DNA from: Comamonadaceae bacterium
Lineage (GTDB): Bacteria > Pseudomonadota > Gammaproteobacteria > Burkholderiales > Burkholderiaceae_C
Direction: 5' to 3'
DNA length: 64,000 nucleotides
Assembly (NCBI GenBank): GCA_027484575.1
Contig: JAIXSQ010000012.1
Coordinates: 62,001 to 126,000 of the forward strand
The position numbers and the translations under genes were made by a program. Of the stretch, positions 7,709-15,772 are shown one piece after another; positions within the stretch are counted from its first letter, which is position 1; the number at the start of each line of letters is the position of its first letter. The notes beneath the pieces were generated by a model that saw nothing but the letters and a program-made list of their open reading frames with translations, was not told where the DNA came from and did not search any database.

Positions 7709-10700
7709 TGTTCGTACTCCCCATCGTCATCGAACAAGGAACCCTGCGCGGGTTGGGGTGCCTGGCTGGCGTGCCATGCGTTGTAGATGGACACCGCGCG
7801 CGAGGCTGCGTTGCGGGTGGTCTGATCCGGGCCGTTACGGTGCAGCCATTCCAACAAAGGCTTGAGCGCGACGTGCGGCTTGAAGTTGTCGTTCTTCAGC
7901 GTGTCCGAGGCATTGATGCCGCTGCTGTCAAAGCACGCGCCGATCAGCACCAGCGCCTGATCCAGGTCGGAGGTCAGCTTGCGGCGATGTTTGCCCGACC
8001 ATTCGCGGGCGAAGTCCAGCGCACTCGTGCGAGTGAACACCTTGTTCTTCTCGGTGCACCAGCCGCGCTGAACGAATTCGTCCGGCGTGGTGATCGAGCC
8101 TTTGAGAAACTTCTGCAACTGGTCGCGCTTGAGCTCAGGCGCGTTACCGAAGGTGCGCAGGAACTGGCGCGTTATCGGCTCGGCGTTGACCGGCGGCGCT
8201 TCCTTCCCCTTGTCGGCGTCTTCGTCAATGAGCTGGTTGATGCCCACCAGCGCGTCGCGCACGGAGATGGTGCGGCCTTCATCGACATAGACCTTGCCGT
8301 AGTGACGCGAGAAATACTCCAGTGCCTTTCCGCGCCGGATCACCTGGATGTCGGCGGCAGGCAGGCCTTCCTTGGCGTGGTTCTCCAGCATGGCCTGCAA
8401 CTGCCGCACATCGGCCATAACCTCGCGGCGCATCCGGCCCCAGCTCACCGGCTTGGGTTCTTCTGTACGTTTGCGGCAGACGTGGATGATGTCGTACTCG
8501 ATCTTTTGCGCCCCGAATTCGGCGTTATCGCCTTTGGTTTCGTCGGAGCGGATTGGATACGTCGCTTCGAGGTAGTAGCCTGCATCAAATAGTGACTCCA
8601 GTACCGCCACCCAGGGCTCGTCCTCGCTGTGGTGGAACGTGAAGGCCAGGATGCCGCTGGGTTTTAAAAGCCGATGAGTCTCACGCCAACACTGTGTAAG
8701 TAACCGCTGATAAAACCCATCCGGCTCCTCCGGTTCTCGAAATCGGTTGGCAACAGCCTCTAGAGTTTTGGGGGTGAACTCACCCGAGAAAACCTCCGGA
8801 TAGCGCTTCTTCAAGACAAGGCGAAGCCAGACATAGAAGAAGTCGGCCAATTCTGAGTACTGAACAAGATCACCAAACGGCGGATCGGTGATTACAAGGT
8901 CAAGGGCGGAGTCGCTATATTGACTTAGGTCTGTTGATGATCCCTGCGTTATTACGCCCGACGCAACAGAATCGCCCGGATATACCTTTTCGCTCTTGCC
9001 GGTGATCTCTAAATCTGCTGCACCGCTGAACCTTCCCAAGGTAGCCACAGGCACTAGTTCCCAAGGCCGATCCGCCCATTCCTTGCCCTCTATGATGGGT
9101 CTTACGGCTGATGACCAGTTCCCATAGCCAATTGGCGAGAAGACACCTACCTCAACCACTGTCATTTTTGGTCGGTAGTCACTATTCGATAGCGCGGGGG
9201 CGTAGTGATCCTTTGTTATGTGCCAAAAAGAGAACATGCATTGCCCGCGCAGATACTGTTGAAAGGCACCCAGCACGTATTCACGAACATCAGAGGAGTA
9301 GGATCCCACCGAGGTAATCGCTTTCAGCAGCTTCGCGTGAACTAACAACTGCCGCGCATTGAACATGTCTGTCCAATTTCGATAGCCATGCCCAGTCGTT
9401 ATTACATCTTTGATGCTGGCGCGAAGGCTTTCAGGAATTTCTGAGCGTGGCCAGAAATCCTTTAGCTCTGACTCCTTCAGTTCATCCCACTCAAGCGATG
9501 CGGCACTGAATTGGCGCGCAAGTTGTGATCCGAAGGAGGAATAAAACTTGCCCCCGTATGATCGAGTCTTCGTGTTGTTGGGTGCGTAGCCCTGTATTGC
9601 ATATGCCGCGAACTGCGCTGTCTTGCCGGTCGGCCGAATGGCTGCGACAACGTCCTGCGCAGCACCGCAAGCGGCGCAGGTGAATACCCCGGGCTTGGCC
9701 GTTCCTCCGTCTTTGCCCGTGAGAATACGGACGCCGGTATCGGGGCAGATAATTTCGTTTGGGAGAGCACCTCGCACTTCGAGCAGCTTGGCAGCTTGTG
9801 CTCTCTGATCATTCCATCGGGCCGTTGATGCCGCCTCGTCCTGCGCCGCTCCGCCGTAGGGCTGGCCGCTTGCATCCACCCTCGGCGTACCAGTCAGCCA
9901 CTGCGGATGAACAAGCAGGGTCAGCTCTACCTTCTTGTTCTTTGCCTTGCCCAAGTTCACCAGCGCGGTGTGTCCACAGTGCGGGCATACCGCGCCCCTC
10001 TTGCGGTCAAGCACGGAATAGGGCGACTCGCTCGGCGCGACGTAAAGCGGAGCGTCGGGAGCCATGCGCGCGGCTTCTTCCTCCACATCGAAGGTTCCAC
10101 TGCACTTGCCACAGGTATGAGACCAAGATTTGACCGTCAGCGTCTTCATCGCCATGACCGGGCTGGTCATGAGCGGAGTGCGATGACCACATCCCGTAAC
10201 CTGACAAGGGCCGTGCTTGGCAAGGAAGGTGTGGAGAATTTCCGGGCCTTCGTACTTGTAGTCCTTGCGCTGCTCACGCGGAATGGCGAGCGGGTCGAAG
10301 TCGGTAGGCATCACCTTTTTGGTCGGCAGGTGCGTCCACGTTCCCTTTTCACCTTCCGGGCCGTCGCAGAAGTAGTACGGCATGATCTGCGGCTTGACCT
10401 CGGCCTCGATGTCGGCGAGGAGCTTCTTCACTTGTTCCAGATCGACATTGGCGAGTTCCTGCTTGACCACGAACCACGCGACCGGATTGAGGTCGTTGCC
10501 GACCATCTGCATCCCTAAGCGCGAGCCTTCCACCAGCGTGGTGCCACCGCCCATGAAGATGTCCGCCACCTTGAGGTGTTTGAACGCGCCTTTCTTCTGG
10601 TGGTTGGCGTAGTAGTTGTCCCACACCAGCTTGGCTGCGTGCGAAGGGTCGTCCGGCGCTTTGGTGGCCGCCGCGATCAACATCGAGCGGAACACGCTGG

Positions 10701-10920
10701 AACGCCGCCGTGCCCACCACTTCGACATCTGGTAGATCGGCTTGCCCGCGTTGCCTTCGATGATCGCCACCTGGTTGACCGGCAGGATCGGGAAGTCCAC
10801 CTCCAGACAGGTCTTGGGGCGGTTCGGATCGTTGAAGTCGACGGTTTCGAGTGCGACCGCCTTGCCTGCGCCGACGGCTTTGGCGACTTCTTGTTGGAGT
10901 AGTTCTTTTTTGGTGGCCAT
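7705..10920 (-). CDS. DUF1156/COG1743-type Zn-ribbon adenine DNA methyltransferase (PglXI-like)
   Basis: A large (1071 aa) predicted N6-adenine DNA methyltransferase. The SAM-binding motif I is DIFMGGGTTLVEG (120-132) and catalytic motif IV is DPPF (679-682). Several Cys pairs (CPHCGH, HTCGKCSG, CAACGA) form Zn-ribbon-like knuckles between them. ATG 10920 is preferred over a TTG at 10929 because AGGA lies 9 bases before it; it follows the PglZ stop by 12 bases. The family (COG1743) supplies the PglXI component of BREX type 3 and marks host DNA as self. Base composition drops in the middle of the gene (about 8640-9620), unlike both ends, suggesting a recombined central segment. Confidence 0.88.
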   Translation of the reverse strand: MATKKELLQQEVAKAVGAGKAVALETVDFNDPNRPKTCLEVDFPILPVNQVAIIEGNAGKPIYQMSKWWARRRSSVFRSMLIAAATKAPDDPSHAAKLVWDNYYANHQKKGAFKHLKVADIFMGGGTTLVEGSRLGMQMVGNDLNPVAWFVVKQELANVDLEQVKKLLADIEAEVKPQIMPYYFCDGPEGEKGTWTHLPTKKVMPTDFDPLAIPREQRKDYKYEGPEILHTFLAKHGPCQVTGCGHRTPLMTSPVMAMKTLTVKSWSHTCGKCSGTFDVEEEAARMAPDAPLYVAPSESPYSVLDRKRGAVCPHCGHTALVNLGKAKNKKVELTLLVHPQWLTGTPRVDASGQPYGGAAQDEAASTARWNDQRAQAAKLLEVRGALPNEIICPDTGVRILTGKDGGTAKPGVFTCAACGAAQDVVAAIRPTGKTAQFAAYAIQGYAPNNTKTRSYGGKFYSSFGSQLARQFSAASLEWDELKESELKDFWPRSEIPESLRASIKDVITTGHGYRNWTDMFNARQLLVHAKLLKAITSVGSYSSDVREYVLGAFQQYLRGQCMFSFWHITKDHYAPALSNSDYRPKMTVVEVGVFSPIGYGNWSSAVRPIIEGKEWADRPWELVPVATLGRFSGAADLEITGKSEKVYPGDSVASGVITQGSSTDLSQYSDSALDLVITDPPFGDLVQYSELADFFYVWLRLVLKKRYPEVFSGEFTPKTLEAVANRFREPEEPDGFYQRLLTQCWRETHRLLKPSGILAFTFHHSEDEPWVAVLESLFDAGYYLEATYPIRSDETKGDNAEFGAQKIEYDIIHVCRKRTEEPKPVSWGRMRREVMADVRQLQAMLENHAKEGLPAADIQVIRRGKALEYFSRHYGKVYVDEGRTISVRDALVGINQLIDEDADKGKEAPPVNAEPITRQFLRTFGNAPELKRDQLQKFLKGSITTPDEFVQRGWCTEKNKVFTRTSALDFAREWSGKHRRKLTSDLDQALVLIGACFDSSGINASDTLKNDNFKPHVALKPLLEWLHRNGPDQTTRNAASRAVSIYNAWHASQAPQPAQGSLFDDDGEYEQ

Positions 10921-10932
10921 CAGCCGCAATCC

Positions 10933-11922
10933 TTACTTGGTCAGCTCGACGAAGGGTGACAGCACTTCCAGCAGCGACAGGCCGCCATGCGTGAGCGTCG
11001 GGTAGCCGCCCTGGCTGCGCCACTTCCTGCGGCCCAGAGCCAACAGGTGCGTGCCGTGAGGGCTGTTGATCTGCAATGCCACGGGCGGCACGAAGGGGCC
11101 GGTGTCTCCGGTTCCCGCCTTGCTGCGCGAGCTTCCAAACGTCTGCTTGAGGAACTGGCCCACCTCGCCATCGGCATCGGGGAAGTAGCCAGTGGCCGCG
11201 TAGCCGTGATCGGAGGTGATGACCAGCCGCCGCCCGGTGGCGAGGCGCTCGACGAAGGCCCAGAAGTCATCGCTGGACAACTGCTCGGCCACGTCCTTGG
11301 TCAGCGGCTCCAGCCCCTGGCCTGCGCCGGAGCCGTCGTGGAGCTTGGCGTCGGGCCAGTGGTGCCAGAAGATCTGGTTCGGCGCGCTGTTGATCAGCGC
11401 TTCGCAGTCCTTCCACGGCAAGTCCACGGTTTCGGTGCTGGCGGCTTGCAGCTTGTGTGCGAGACCACCGCCGTTGTTCTGGAGCTTGCTGCGGCTGGTG
11501 AAGCCGAGCGCGCGGGCAAACTCATCGGTTTCGCCGGGCAGCTCGGAGGCGCAGGCAGCGACCTCGTGCGTGGTGAAGCCGCGCTCATTTGCCCCCTGCA
11601 ACAGCCACGGCAGCTCGCGCAGGGAAAGGCCGTCGAGGATCAGCACCGCCTTGGCGCTGAAGGGTTCGGCCCACCAGCGCATCAAGCGATCCGAGGTACG
11701 TTCCACGCTGTCGCCGAAGGCTGGCCACAAGTCCCAGCCGCTGGAGGAGAGGAACAGATCCAATGCGCCGATTTCGCGGTCGCGCCGCACGACCTCGCTG
11801 GGCGCATTGCCTGCGGCCAGCGGCTTTCTGGCGATCTCGACAGCATGATCGACGATGACGCGCCAAGCATCGGCGTCGGAGCCTTGGGTCAGGGCCTGCA
11901 AGGCGCTGGCGGTCAGTGCCAT
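10933..11922 (-). CDS. pglZ: Short PglZ-domain (alkaline-phosphatase-fold) defence protein
   Basis: A 329-aa protein with the core features of PglZ: a metal-binding Asp in LILDGLS (94-100), HWPD (188-191), the SDHG motif (237-240), and the closing THGGLSLLEVLSPF (311-324). PglZ proteins of Pgl and BREX systems are usually much longer, so this is close to the bare phosphatase-fold domain. Its ATG overlaps the TGA of the DUF499 gene (TGATG). Role: essential but biochemically unclear partner of the methyltransferase and ATPase in BREX/Pgl immunity. Confidence 0.88.
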   Translation of the reverse strand: MALTASALQALTQGSDADAWRVIVDHAVEIARKPLAAGNAPSEVVRRDREIGALDLFLSSSGWDLWPAFGDSVERTSDRLMRWWAEPFSAKAVLILDGLSLRELPWLLQGANERGFTTHEVAACASELPGETDEFARALGFTSRSKLQNNGGGLAHKLQAASTETVDLPWKDCEALINSAPNQIFWHHWPDAKLHDGSGAGQGLEPLTKDVAEQLSSDDFWAFVERLATGRRLVITSDHGYAATGYFPDADGEVGQFLKQTFGSSRSKAGTGDTGPFVPPVALQINSPHGTHLLALGRRKWRSQGGYPTLTHGGLSLLEVLSPFVELTK

Positions 11923-14651
11923 CAGTCGTCCTCCTTCTCAAGATTCAGCTCGAAGGTCATCCCTTCGGGGAGCTTCTTGAGCAGTTCTTTGAGCTGCGCG
12001 CCGGTGGCGGCGGACACCTTGATGGACACCTCCGCGACCTTGGTGGCCGGGCCAATTCCCCAGCCTTCGATCTTGCCGATCAGGTTGAGCGGCGACGTGG
12101 CGGGGTTCGACAGAGGCGTGCGCGGCTTGGTGGTGCCGCCGTCGCCGCCGAAGATGCCGCCCGGCGTGGGGGATGGCGTGGGAGTAGGCGAGCCACCGGG
12201 TGTGGGGTCGGGCACCCCCGGCGTGGGGGCCGCGCCACCACCGGATGGCGTACCACCCGGCGACGGCGCGGGCGGCGTTGAGCCACCCGTTGCGGGCACG
12301 GCCGACGGCAGCATCACGAACACGTCGTCGAGGTGGCGGCCCGTGAGCGAGAGCTTGGGGCGCAGACGCCGCCACGCGGTGTCCTCGTCCTCACCGGGGT
12401 TCGTTTGCAGGTACTCCATGCCACGCACGTTGATGGCCACCTTGCCCTTGGCGCACAGGCGCAGGAGGCGTTCCTTCATCGCCGTTTCGCCCAGCCAAGG
12501 GATGCAGTCCTGCCCGGCCGGACGCGGCTCCTGCAGCTCGCGCAGCAGCTTGCCGACCGATTCGTTGTTGCTGGCGTATTCGAGCACCAGATCCTCGAAG
12601 TCCTCCGGCACGAACAGGTCGCCGGTCAGCGCCTCCTCGATGGCTTCGGGAATCTGCGAGCCCTGCTTGTCGAGACGCTCGACGCTGAATTTGCACTGCA
12701 CGGGGTCGGCGAAATTCCAGCGTTGCAGCACGGCGAAGCGGTCGAAGCGCTTCTTGAGGTTGTCGCGCAGGGTGTTCTCGAATTCCTTGTGCAGCTTCTT
12801 GTATTCGGGGTTCTGGCCGCCCCATTCCTGCGCCTTCATTTCGGCGCGGGCAAGGATGAGCAGGTCGCGATCCATGAAGGAGTTGGTACTGCCCGCGCGC
12901 GGCAGCAGGAAGCGCACGGTGTTGCGGCGCTTCTGCAACTGGTCTTTGAGCCAACGCCCCAGCGTGGCGTCAAGCTTGTCGGCTTCCTCTGGCAGTACGA
13001 GGATGGGCAGACGGTCATCCCATTTGTCGGGCTGCTCGGCTTCATCAAGCGCCGTCCACGGATCGTTGACCCACGACTTGGGCAGGGCGATCACGCGGAA
13101 GGTCTTGGCGACCTCGTCGCTGCCGCCGATGACGTAGCGCACCTGCTTGGCGAGCTGCGCCTGATCCGCGCCATCGGCGAACAGCTTGTCGTTGCGCGCG
13201 TAGGCCATGAGCTTGGCGCGCGGGTTCTCTTCCTCGCGGAACAGCAGTTTGGTGCCGTCCTGATGGATGTTGAAGCTGTTCTCGACGATGGTTGCCAGCT
13301 CGACCTGGAAGGCGTTGTCGTCCACCGGCTTGCCACGGGTGATGTCCAGTTGCAGTGTGGCGGGATCGGCTCCGGCGAGGTTGCCCACGGCAATCGAGCG
13401 CAGCCACAGTGCGCCGATGATTTCCTGCAGGTGTGGCGCAACGCTGGCGTGGTCGTGCCGCGCCTCCTGCACCGAGATGATGTTCTGCTGCGCCTTCTCG
13501 CGCAGCGTGCGGTGGTGCTGGTTGGCGACGGCTTCGAGCAACGCGCCGATGCCCGAGGTGTCGTCGTCCAGCCGGAAGTCGGCGGCGGTGAGCACGGGCA
13601 CGGCCTCGCCACGGCTCTTGTAGAGGTTGGCGAGGATGCGGATCAGGTCGCGCGTTTCCTGCGCGTCGGTGGCGATCAGCACCTGTTCTTCGAGCAGGCG
13701 CAGCAGGTGCGGCGCGTAGGGCCACGATTCGGTGAATTCCCGGCGCTTGCGTTCCTGCTCGGCGGACGGCACGTCGAGCAGGCGGAAGGATTCGGCGACG
13801 TGCTGCGCGACCAGCGATTCGATGGTGCCGCTGGCGATCTGCAGGCGGTTGTCGAACAGGCGGTGCAGCAGCATCCGGCGGCGATCCAGCTGGATGCGCT
13901 CGGCGCTGCCGCCCGCCTTGAAGTCGATGGCGACCGGGTTGACGCGATGCACCTGCTGGTAGGCGTCGCTGCCGCCGTTGCGCACCGAGATCACCAGCAC
14001 CAGCAGGTCGGGGCGCTCCTTGGCGATCTCCGAAAGAATCTGGATGAAGTTGAAGGCCCAGTTCTTCCACGGGTACTGCTTGGTGTTGGTGAGGCCGTCG
14101 TACCAGGTCTGGAATTCGTCCAGCAGCAGCATCGTCGGCTTGTTCTCCAGCAACTCGATGATGAGCTTGTCAGACGGGATTTCGGTCTTGGACGCGCCCT
14201 GGCCGTCCCACTTGCCCTTGATGAAGGTGCCGTGCGGATGGTTCTCGAACAGGACATCCCACAGGAATTTGTAGCGGTGGCGATGCAGGCTTTCGCCGAT
14301 GACGTGCATCCCGTCGCGCAGCGCGATCTTGCCGATGCTGGCGTCGGCGAGCGTGGTTGCCCAGGCATTGAGCCACGAGCCTGTCGAGATTGGGTCGGTG
14401 ACTGCGTGGTACAGCGCGGCCATCAAGTGCGACTTACCGAGGCCGCGTTCGCCGATCACGACCACGGGGCGTCCCTGGCTGGGGCCGACGGCCTCGATGC
14501 CTTTCAGCAGGTCGTGCGTGGGATAGGTGATCTCCAGAAACTGCTTGGCTGCGATCTGGGTCGCGCCCGTGTGCTGATCGTTGGACAGCTCGATGGCCGT
14601 GCCCTTGAGGCGCTTGCCCCGGAATTCTTCTCGTAGCGTCAGTCCAAGCAT
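11922..14651 (-). CDS. DUF499-type P-loop ATPase (BrxC/PglY-like) of phage-defence operon
   Basis: A 909-aa ATPase. Walker A is GERGLGKS (67-74), Walker B LLLDEF (175-180), and a sensor-like VLVISVRNGG near 218-227. This AAA-type core with the surrounding TYPTHDLLKGI and HVIGESLHRHRY segments matches DUF499 proteins, the BrxC/PglY class. Near residues 785-850 there is a long Pro/Gly/Thr/Ser linker, then a C-terminal domain of about 60 residues (IGKIEGWGIGPATKVAEVSI). ATG 14651 is chosen because it overlaps the HTH stop (TAATG); a longer frame exists but would run into that gene. It probably powers assembly or target sensing of the complex. Confidence 0.87.
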   Translation of the reverse strand: MLGLTLREEFRGKRLKGTAIELSNDQHTGATQIAAKQFLEITYPTHDLLKGIEAVGPSQGRPVVVIGERGLGKSHLMAALYHAVTDPISTGSWLNAWATTLADASIGKIALRDGMHVIGESLHRHRYKFLWDVLFENHPHGTFIKGKWDGQGASKTEIPSDKLIIELLENKPTMLLLDEFQTWYDGLTNTKQYPWKNWAFNFIQILSEIAKERPDLLVLVISVRNGGSDAYQQVHRVNPVAIDFKAGGSAERIQLDRRRMLLHRLFDNRLQIASGTIESLVAQHVAESFRLLDVPSAEQERKRREFTESWPYAPHLLRLLEEQVLIATDAQETRDLIRILANLYKSRGEAVPVLTAADFRLDDDTSGIGALLEAVANQHHRTLREKAQQNIISVQEARHDHASVAPHLQEIIGALWLRSIAVGNLAGADPATLQLDITRGKPVDDNAFQVELATIVENSFNIHQDGTKLLFREEENPRAKLMAYARNDKLFADGADQAQLAKQVRYVIGGSDEVAKTFRVIALPKSWVNDPWTALDEAEQPDKWDDRLPILVLPEEADKLDATLGRWLKDQLQKRRNTVRFLLPRAGSTNSFMDRDLLILARAEMKAQEWGGQNPEYKKLHKEFENTLRDNLKKRFDRFAVLQRWNFADPVQCKFSVERLDKQGSQIPEAIEEALTGDLFVPEDFEDLVLEYASNNESVGKLLRELQEPRPAGQDCIPWLGETAMKERLLRLCAKGKVAINVRGMEYLQTNPGEDEDTAWRRLRPKLSLTGRHLDDVFVMLPSAVPATGGSTPPAPSPGGTPSGGGAAPTPGVPDPTPGGSPTPTPSPTPGGIFGGDGGTTKPRTPLSNPATSPLNLIGKIEGWGIGPATKVAEVSIKVSAATGAQLKELLKKLPEGMTFELNLEKEDD

Positions 14652-14881
14652 TACTTCCGATCCCCCTTGTTCGATGCCTTGCTCGCGGCGCGTTCGGGAC
14701 TGCCCGCCGATTGCTGCTTGATCCAGCTCTCGATGTCGCTGCGCGAGAACCGCCACGTCCCGCCGAGCTTGAACGCAGGGATCTCCCCGCTCGCTGCGAG
14801 CCGATAGATCGTGCGCTTGCCCGCCTTCAGGTAGGCCGCGACCTCGTCCAAGGTCAGGATGTCGCCATCAGGCTCTGCCAT
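14651..14881 (-). CDS. AlpA/excisionase-family HTH DNA-binding protein, first gene of defence operon
   Basis: A 76-aa protein with a winged HTH of the excisionase/MerR-like type: LTLDEVAAYLKAGKRTIYRL then GEIPAFKLGGTWRFSRSDI and ESWIKQQ. ATG 14881 follows AGGAAC by a few bases; an upstream in-frame ATG at 14980 would add an unlikely Cys-rich leader. Its stop overlaps the ATPase start. Being promoter-proximal it may autoregulate the operon; alternatively it is a recombination directionality factor of the integrated element. The sequence cannot separate these. Confidence 0.82.
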   Translation of the reverse strand: MAEPDGDILTLDEVAAYLKAGKRTIYRLAASGEIPAFKLGGTWRFSRSDIESWIKQQSAGSPERAASKASNKGDRK

Positions 14882-15097
14882 TGCCGTTCCTATGCAGACG
14901 TTGAATTTCGATTGCCAAGTCTTGCAGATTCTCCCATAGAACCGCGACGCCGACCAGTCGAGGCCGCGCTCGCAGTTCAAGTGTCTTGGGGGAAGGGTGC
15001 GCGAGGATCAGCCACGCGTTGGCGGCCAATCTCGACATGGCCAAATCATCGAATCCGCGGCCTCAAGGCCTGGGCGTTACTATCTGGCTCGGATTAC
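14882..15097. other. Leader of the defence operon and island edge, no gene seen
   Basis: No convincing gene is visible on either strand. On the - strand this is the leader of the HTH gene. I found only a weak TTGGCA-like -35 whose partner would lie too close to the ATG, so no promoter is called. Base composition changes here from the island level to the higher level of the chromosome. Confidence 0.5.
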
Positions 15098-15129
15098 GGA
15101 CGCGGGTTCGGTTCCGTGTTCCACCACCA
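15098..15129 (+). other. tmRNA (ssrA) 3'-end-like remnant, probable attachment site (attR)
   Basis: The segment GGACGCGGGTTCGGTTCC followed by GTGTTCCACCACCA resembles the T-arm and CCA-ending acceptor of bacterial ssrA (family form GGACGCGGGTTCGATTCC...CTCCACCA). The 5' half of a tmRNA is absent and the T-stem pairs poorly on its 3' side, so it is not a functional gene. A rho-independent terminator follows directly, as after an RNA gene. Integrative elements often use the ssrA 3' end and leave a displaced copy at the far end. The intact gene would lie left of the window. Confidence 0.5.
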
Positions 15130-15137
15130 CCATTCCA

Positions 15138-15168
15138 GGGCCCGGACCACCTCCGGGCCCTTTGTCGT
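15138..15168 (+). terminator. Rho-independent terminator after the ssrA-like remnant
   Basis: A perfect 9-bp stem GGGCCCGGA / TCCGGGCCC with loop CCACC is followed by TTTGTCGTT. Position right after the CCA-like end fits a former RNA gene on the + strand. Confidence 0.75.
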
Positions 15169-15207
15169 TCCCGGCGCCGTCGCGCCGACCTTGCCCGTCC
15201 CGCAAAC

Positions 15208-15248
15208 GACCGACCCCCCGTCCAGCGTGCGCTGGCGGGGGGTCGGTC
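15208..15248 (-). terminator. Long hairpin, likely terminator of the secreted-protein gene
   Basis: Outer stem GACCGACCCCCC / GGGGGGTCGGTC (12 bp) and inner stem CCAGCG / CGCTGG (6 bp) leave a 2-base loop. It lies 55 bases beyond the stop of the gene at 15303 on the - strand. The downstream T tract is short, so termination may depend on stem strength. Confidence 0.55.
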
Positions 15249-15302
15249 ATTGCGGCCGGCGTCGCCGCCGGTCGCAGGCGCCGCCGGGTGGCGGCTGCAG
15301 CC

Positions 15303-15605
15303 TCAGAAGGCCAGTTCGGCTTCGGGCGCGTGGCCGCTTCGGGCCGACGAGACGCCCTCGGCGCGCACGTCGGCGCGGGTGCGGGCGCTCGCCGGGGCGA
15401 CCGCCTGCACCGTCGTGCCGGCCTCGCCGGTGACGACCTGGCCCTGGCGCTCGGCGCGCACCGCATCGGCGCGCACGGCGTCACGGCCGAGGGTGGCGGC
15501 CGGGCCGGCGTTCACGTCGAAGGCGGGCGCTTCGCCGAAGGCGTAGGCCTGGCCGGCGGTCAAGGCGGCAGTGGCGAGCAGGGCGGTGATCAGAGACTTG
15601 TGCAT
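15303..15605 (-). CDS. Small secreted protein of unknown function, 100 aa
   Basis: A clear Sec signal peptide (MHKSLITALLATAALTAGQAYA) with cleavage after AYA is followed by about 78 residues rich in Ala, Arg and Val (RDAVRADAVRAERQGQVVTGEAGTTV). ATG 15605 is preferred to the ATG at 15614 because AAGGA sits 9 bases from it and nearly touches the other. The gene is divergent from a LysR regulator 167 bases away, so it may be its target. No family recognised; such small periplasmic proteins are common in Burkholderiales. Confidence 0.7.
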   Translation of the reverse strand: MHKSLITALLATAALTAGQAYAFGEAPAFDVNAGPAATLGRDAVRADAVRAERQGQVVTGEAGTTVQAVAPASARTRADVRAEGVSSARSGHAPEAELAF

Positions 15606-15746
15606 GGTGTGCATTCCTTGGTTTCGTTGACTTCCATCGCTCGGCGATCCATCTCGTCGGGCACCGCGGTTGCCTTGCGGCATCACCGTGGGAGAGACTG
15701 TAGGTCTCCGGGAATGGAAAGAAAACGCCGGCAGGCGCAAGTGCGC

Positions 15747-15763
15747 ATTGCGGATACAGCAAT
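15747..15763. promoter_or_regulatory. LysR-type operator (ATTGC-N7-GCAAT)
   Basis: A perfect inverted repeat ATTGC GGATACA GCAAT, containing the T-N11-A pattern of LysR-type boxes, lies 10 bases upstream of the LysR start in the divergent intergenic region. It fits autoregulation and control of the gene at 15303. Confidence 0.6.
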
Positions 15764-15772
15764 AATCGGCGC

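Noticed and set aside
12333..14636. A 767-codon open frame on the + strand
   Set aside because: Antisense to the DUF499 ATPase, which has Walker motifs and overlapping start and stop with neighbours. No domain is seen in the + frame.
3122..14881. DISARM system
   Set aside because: A SNF2 helicase and methylase are present, but no DrmA, DrmB or DrmC-like (phospholipase D) genes. PglZ plus DUF499 point to BREX/Pgl instead.
14900..14960. Promoter of the defence operon (TTGGCA-like box)
   Set aside because: The best -10 partner would lie within a few bases of the start codon, and matches are weak.
15061..15129. Complete tRNA or tmRNA gene
   Set aside because: No D-arm, anticodon arm or 5' acceptor strand can be placed upstream, and the T-stem is not fully paired. 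Kept only as a remnant.
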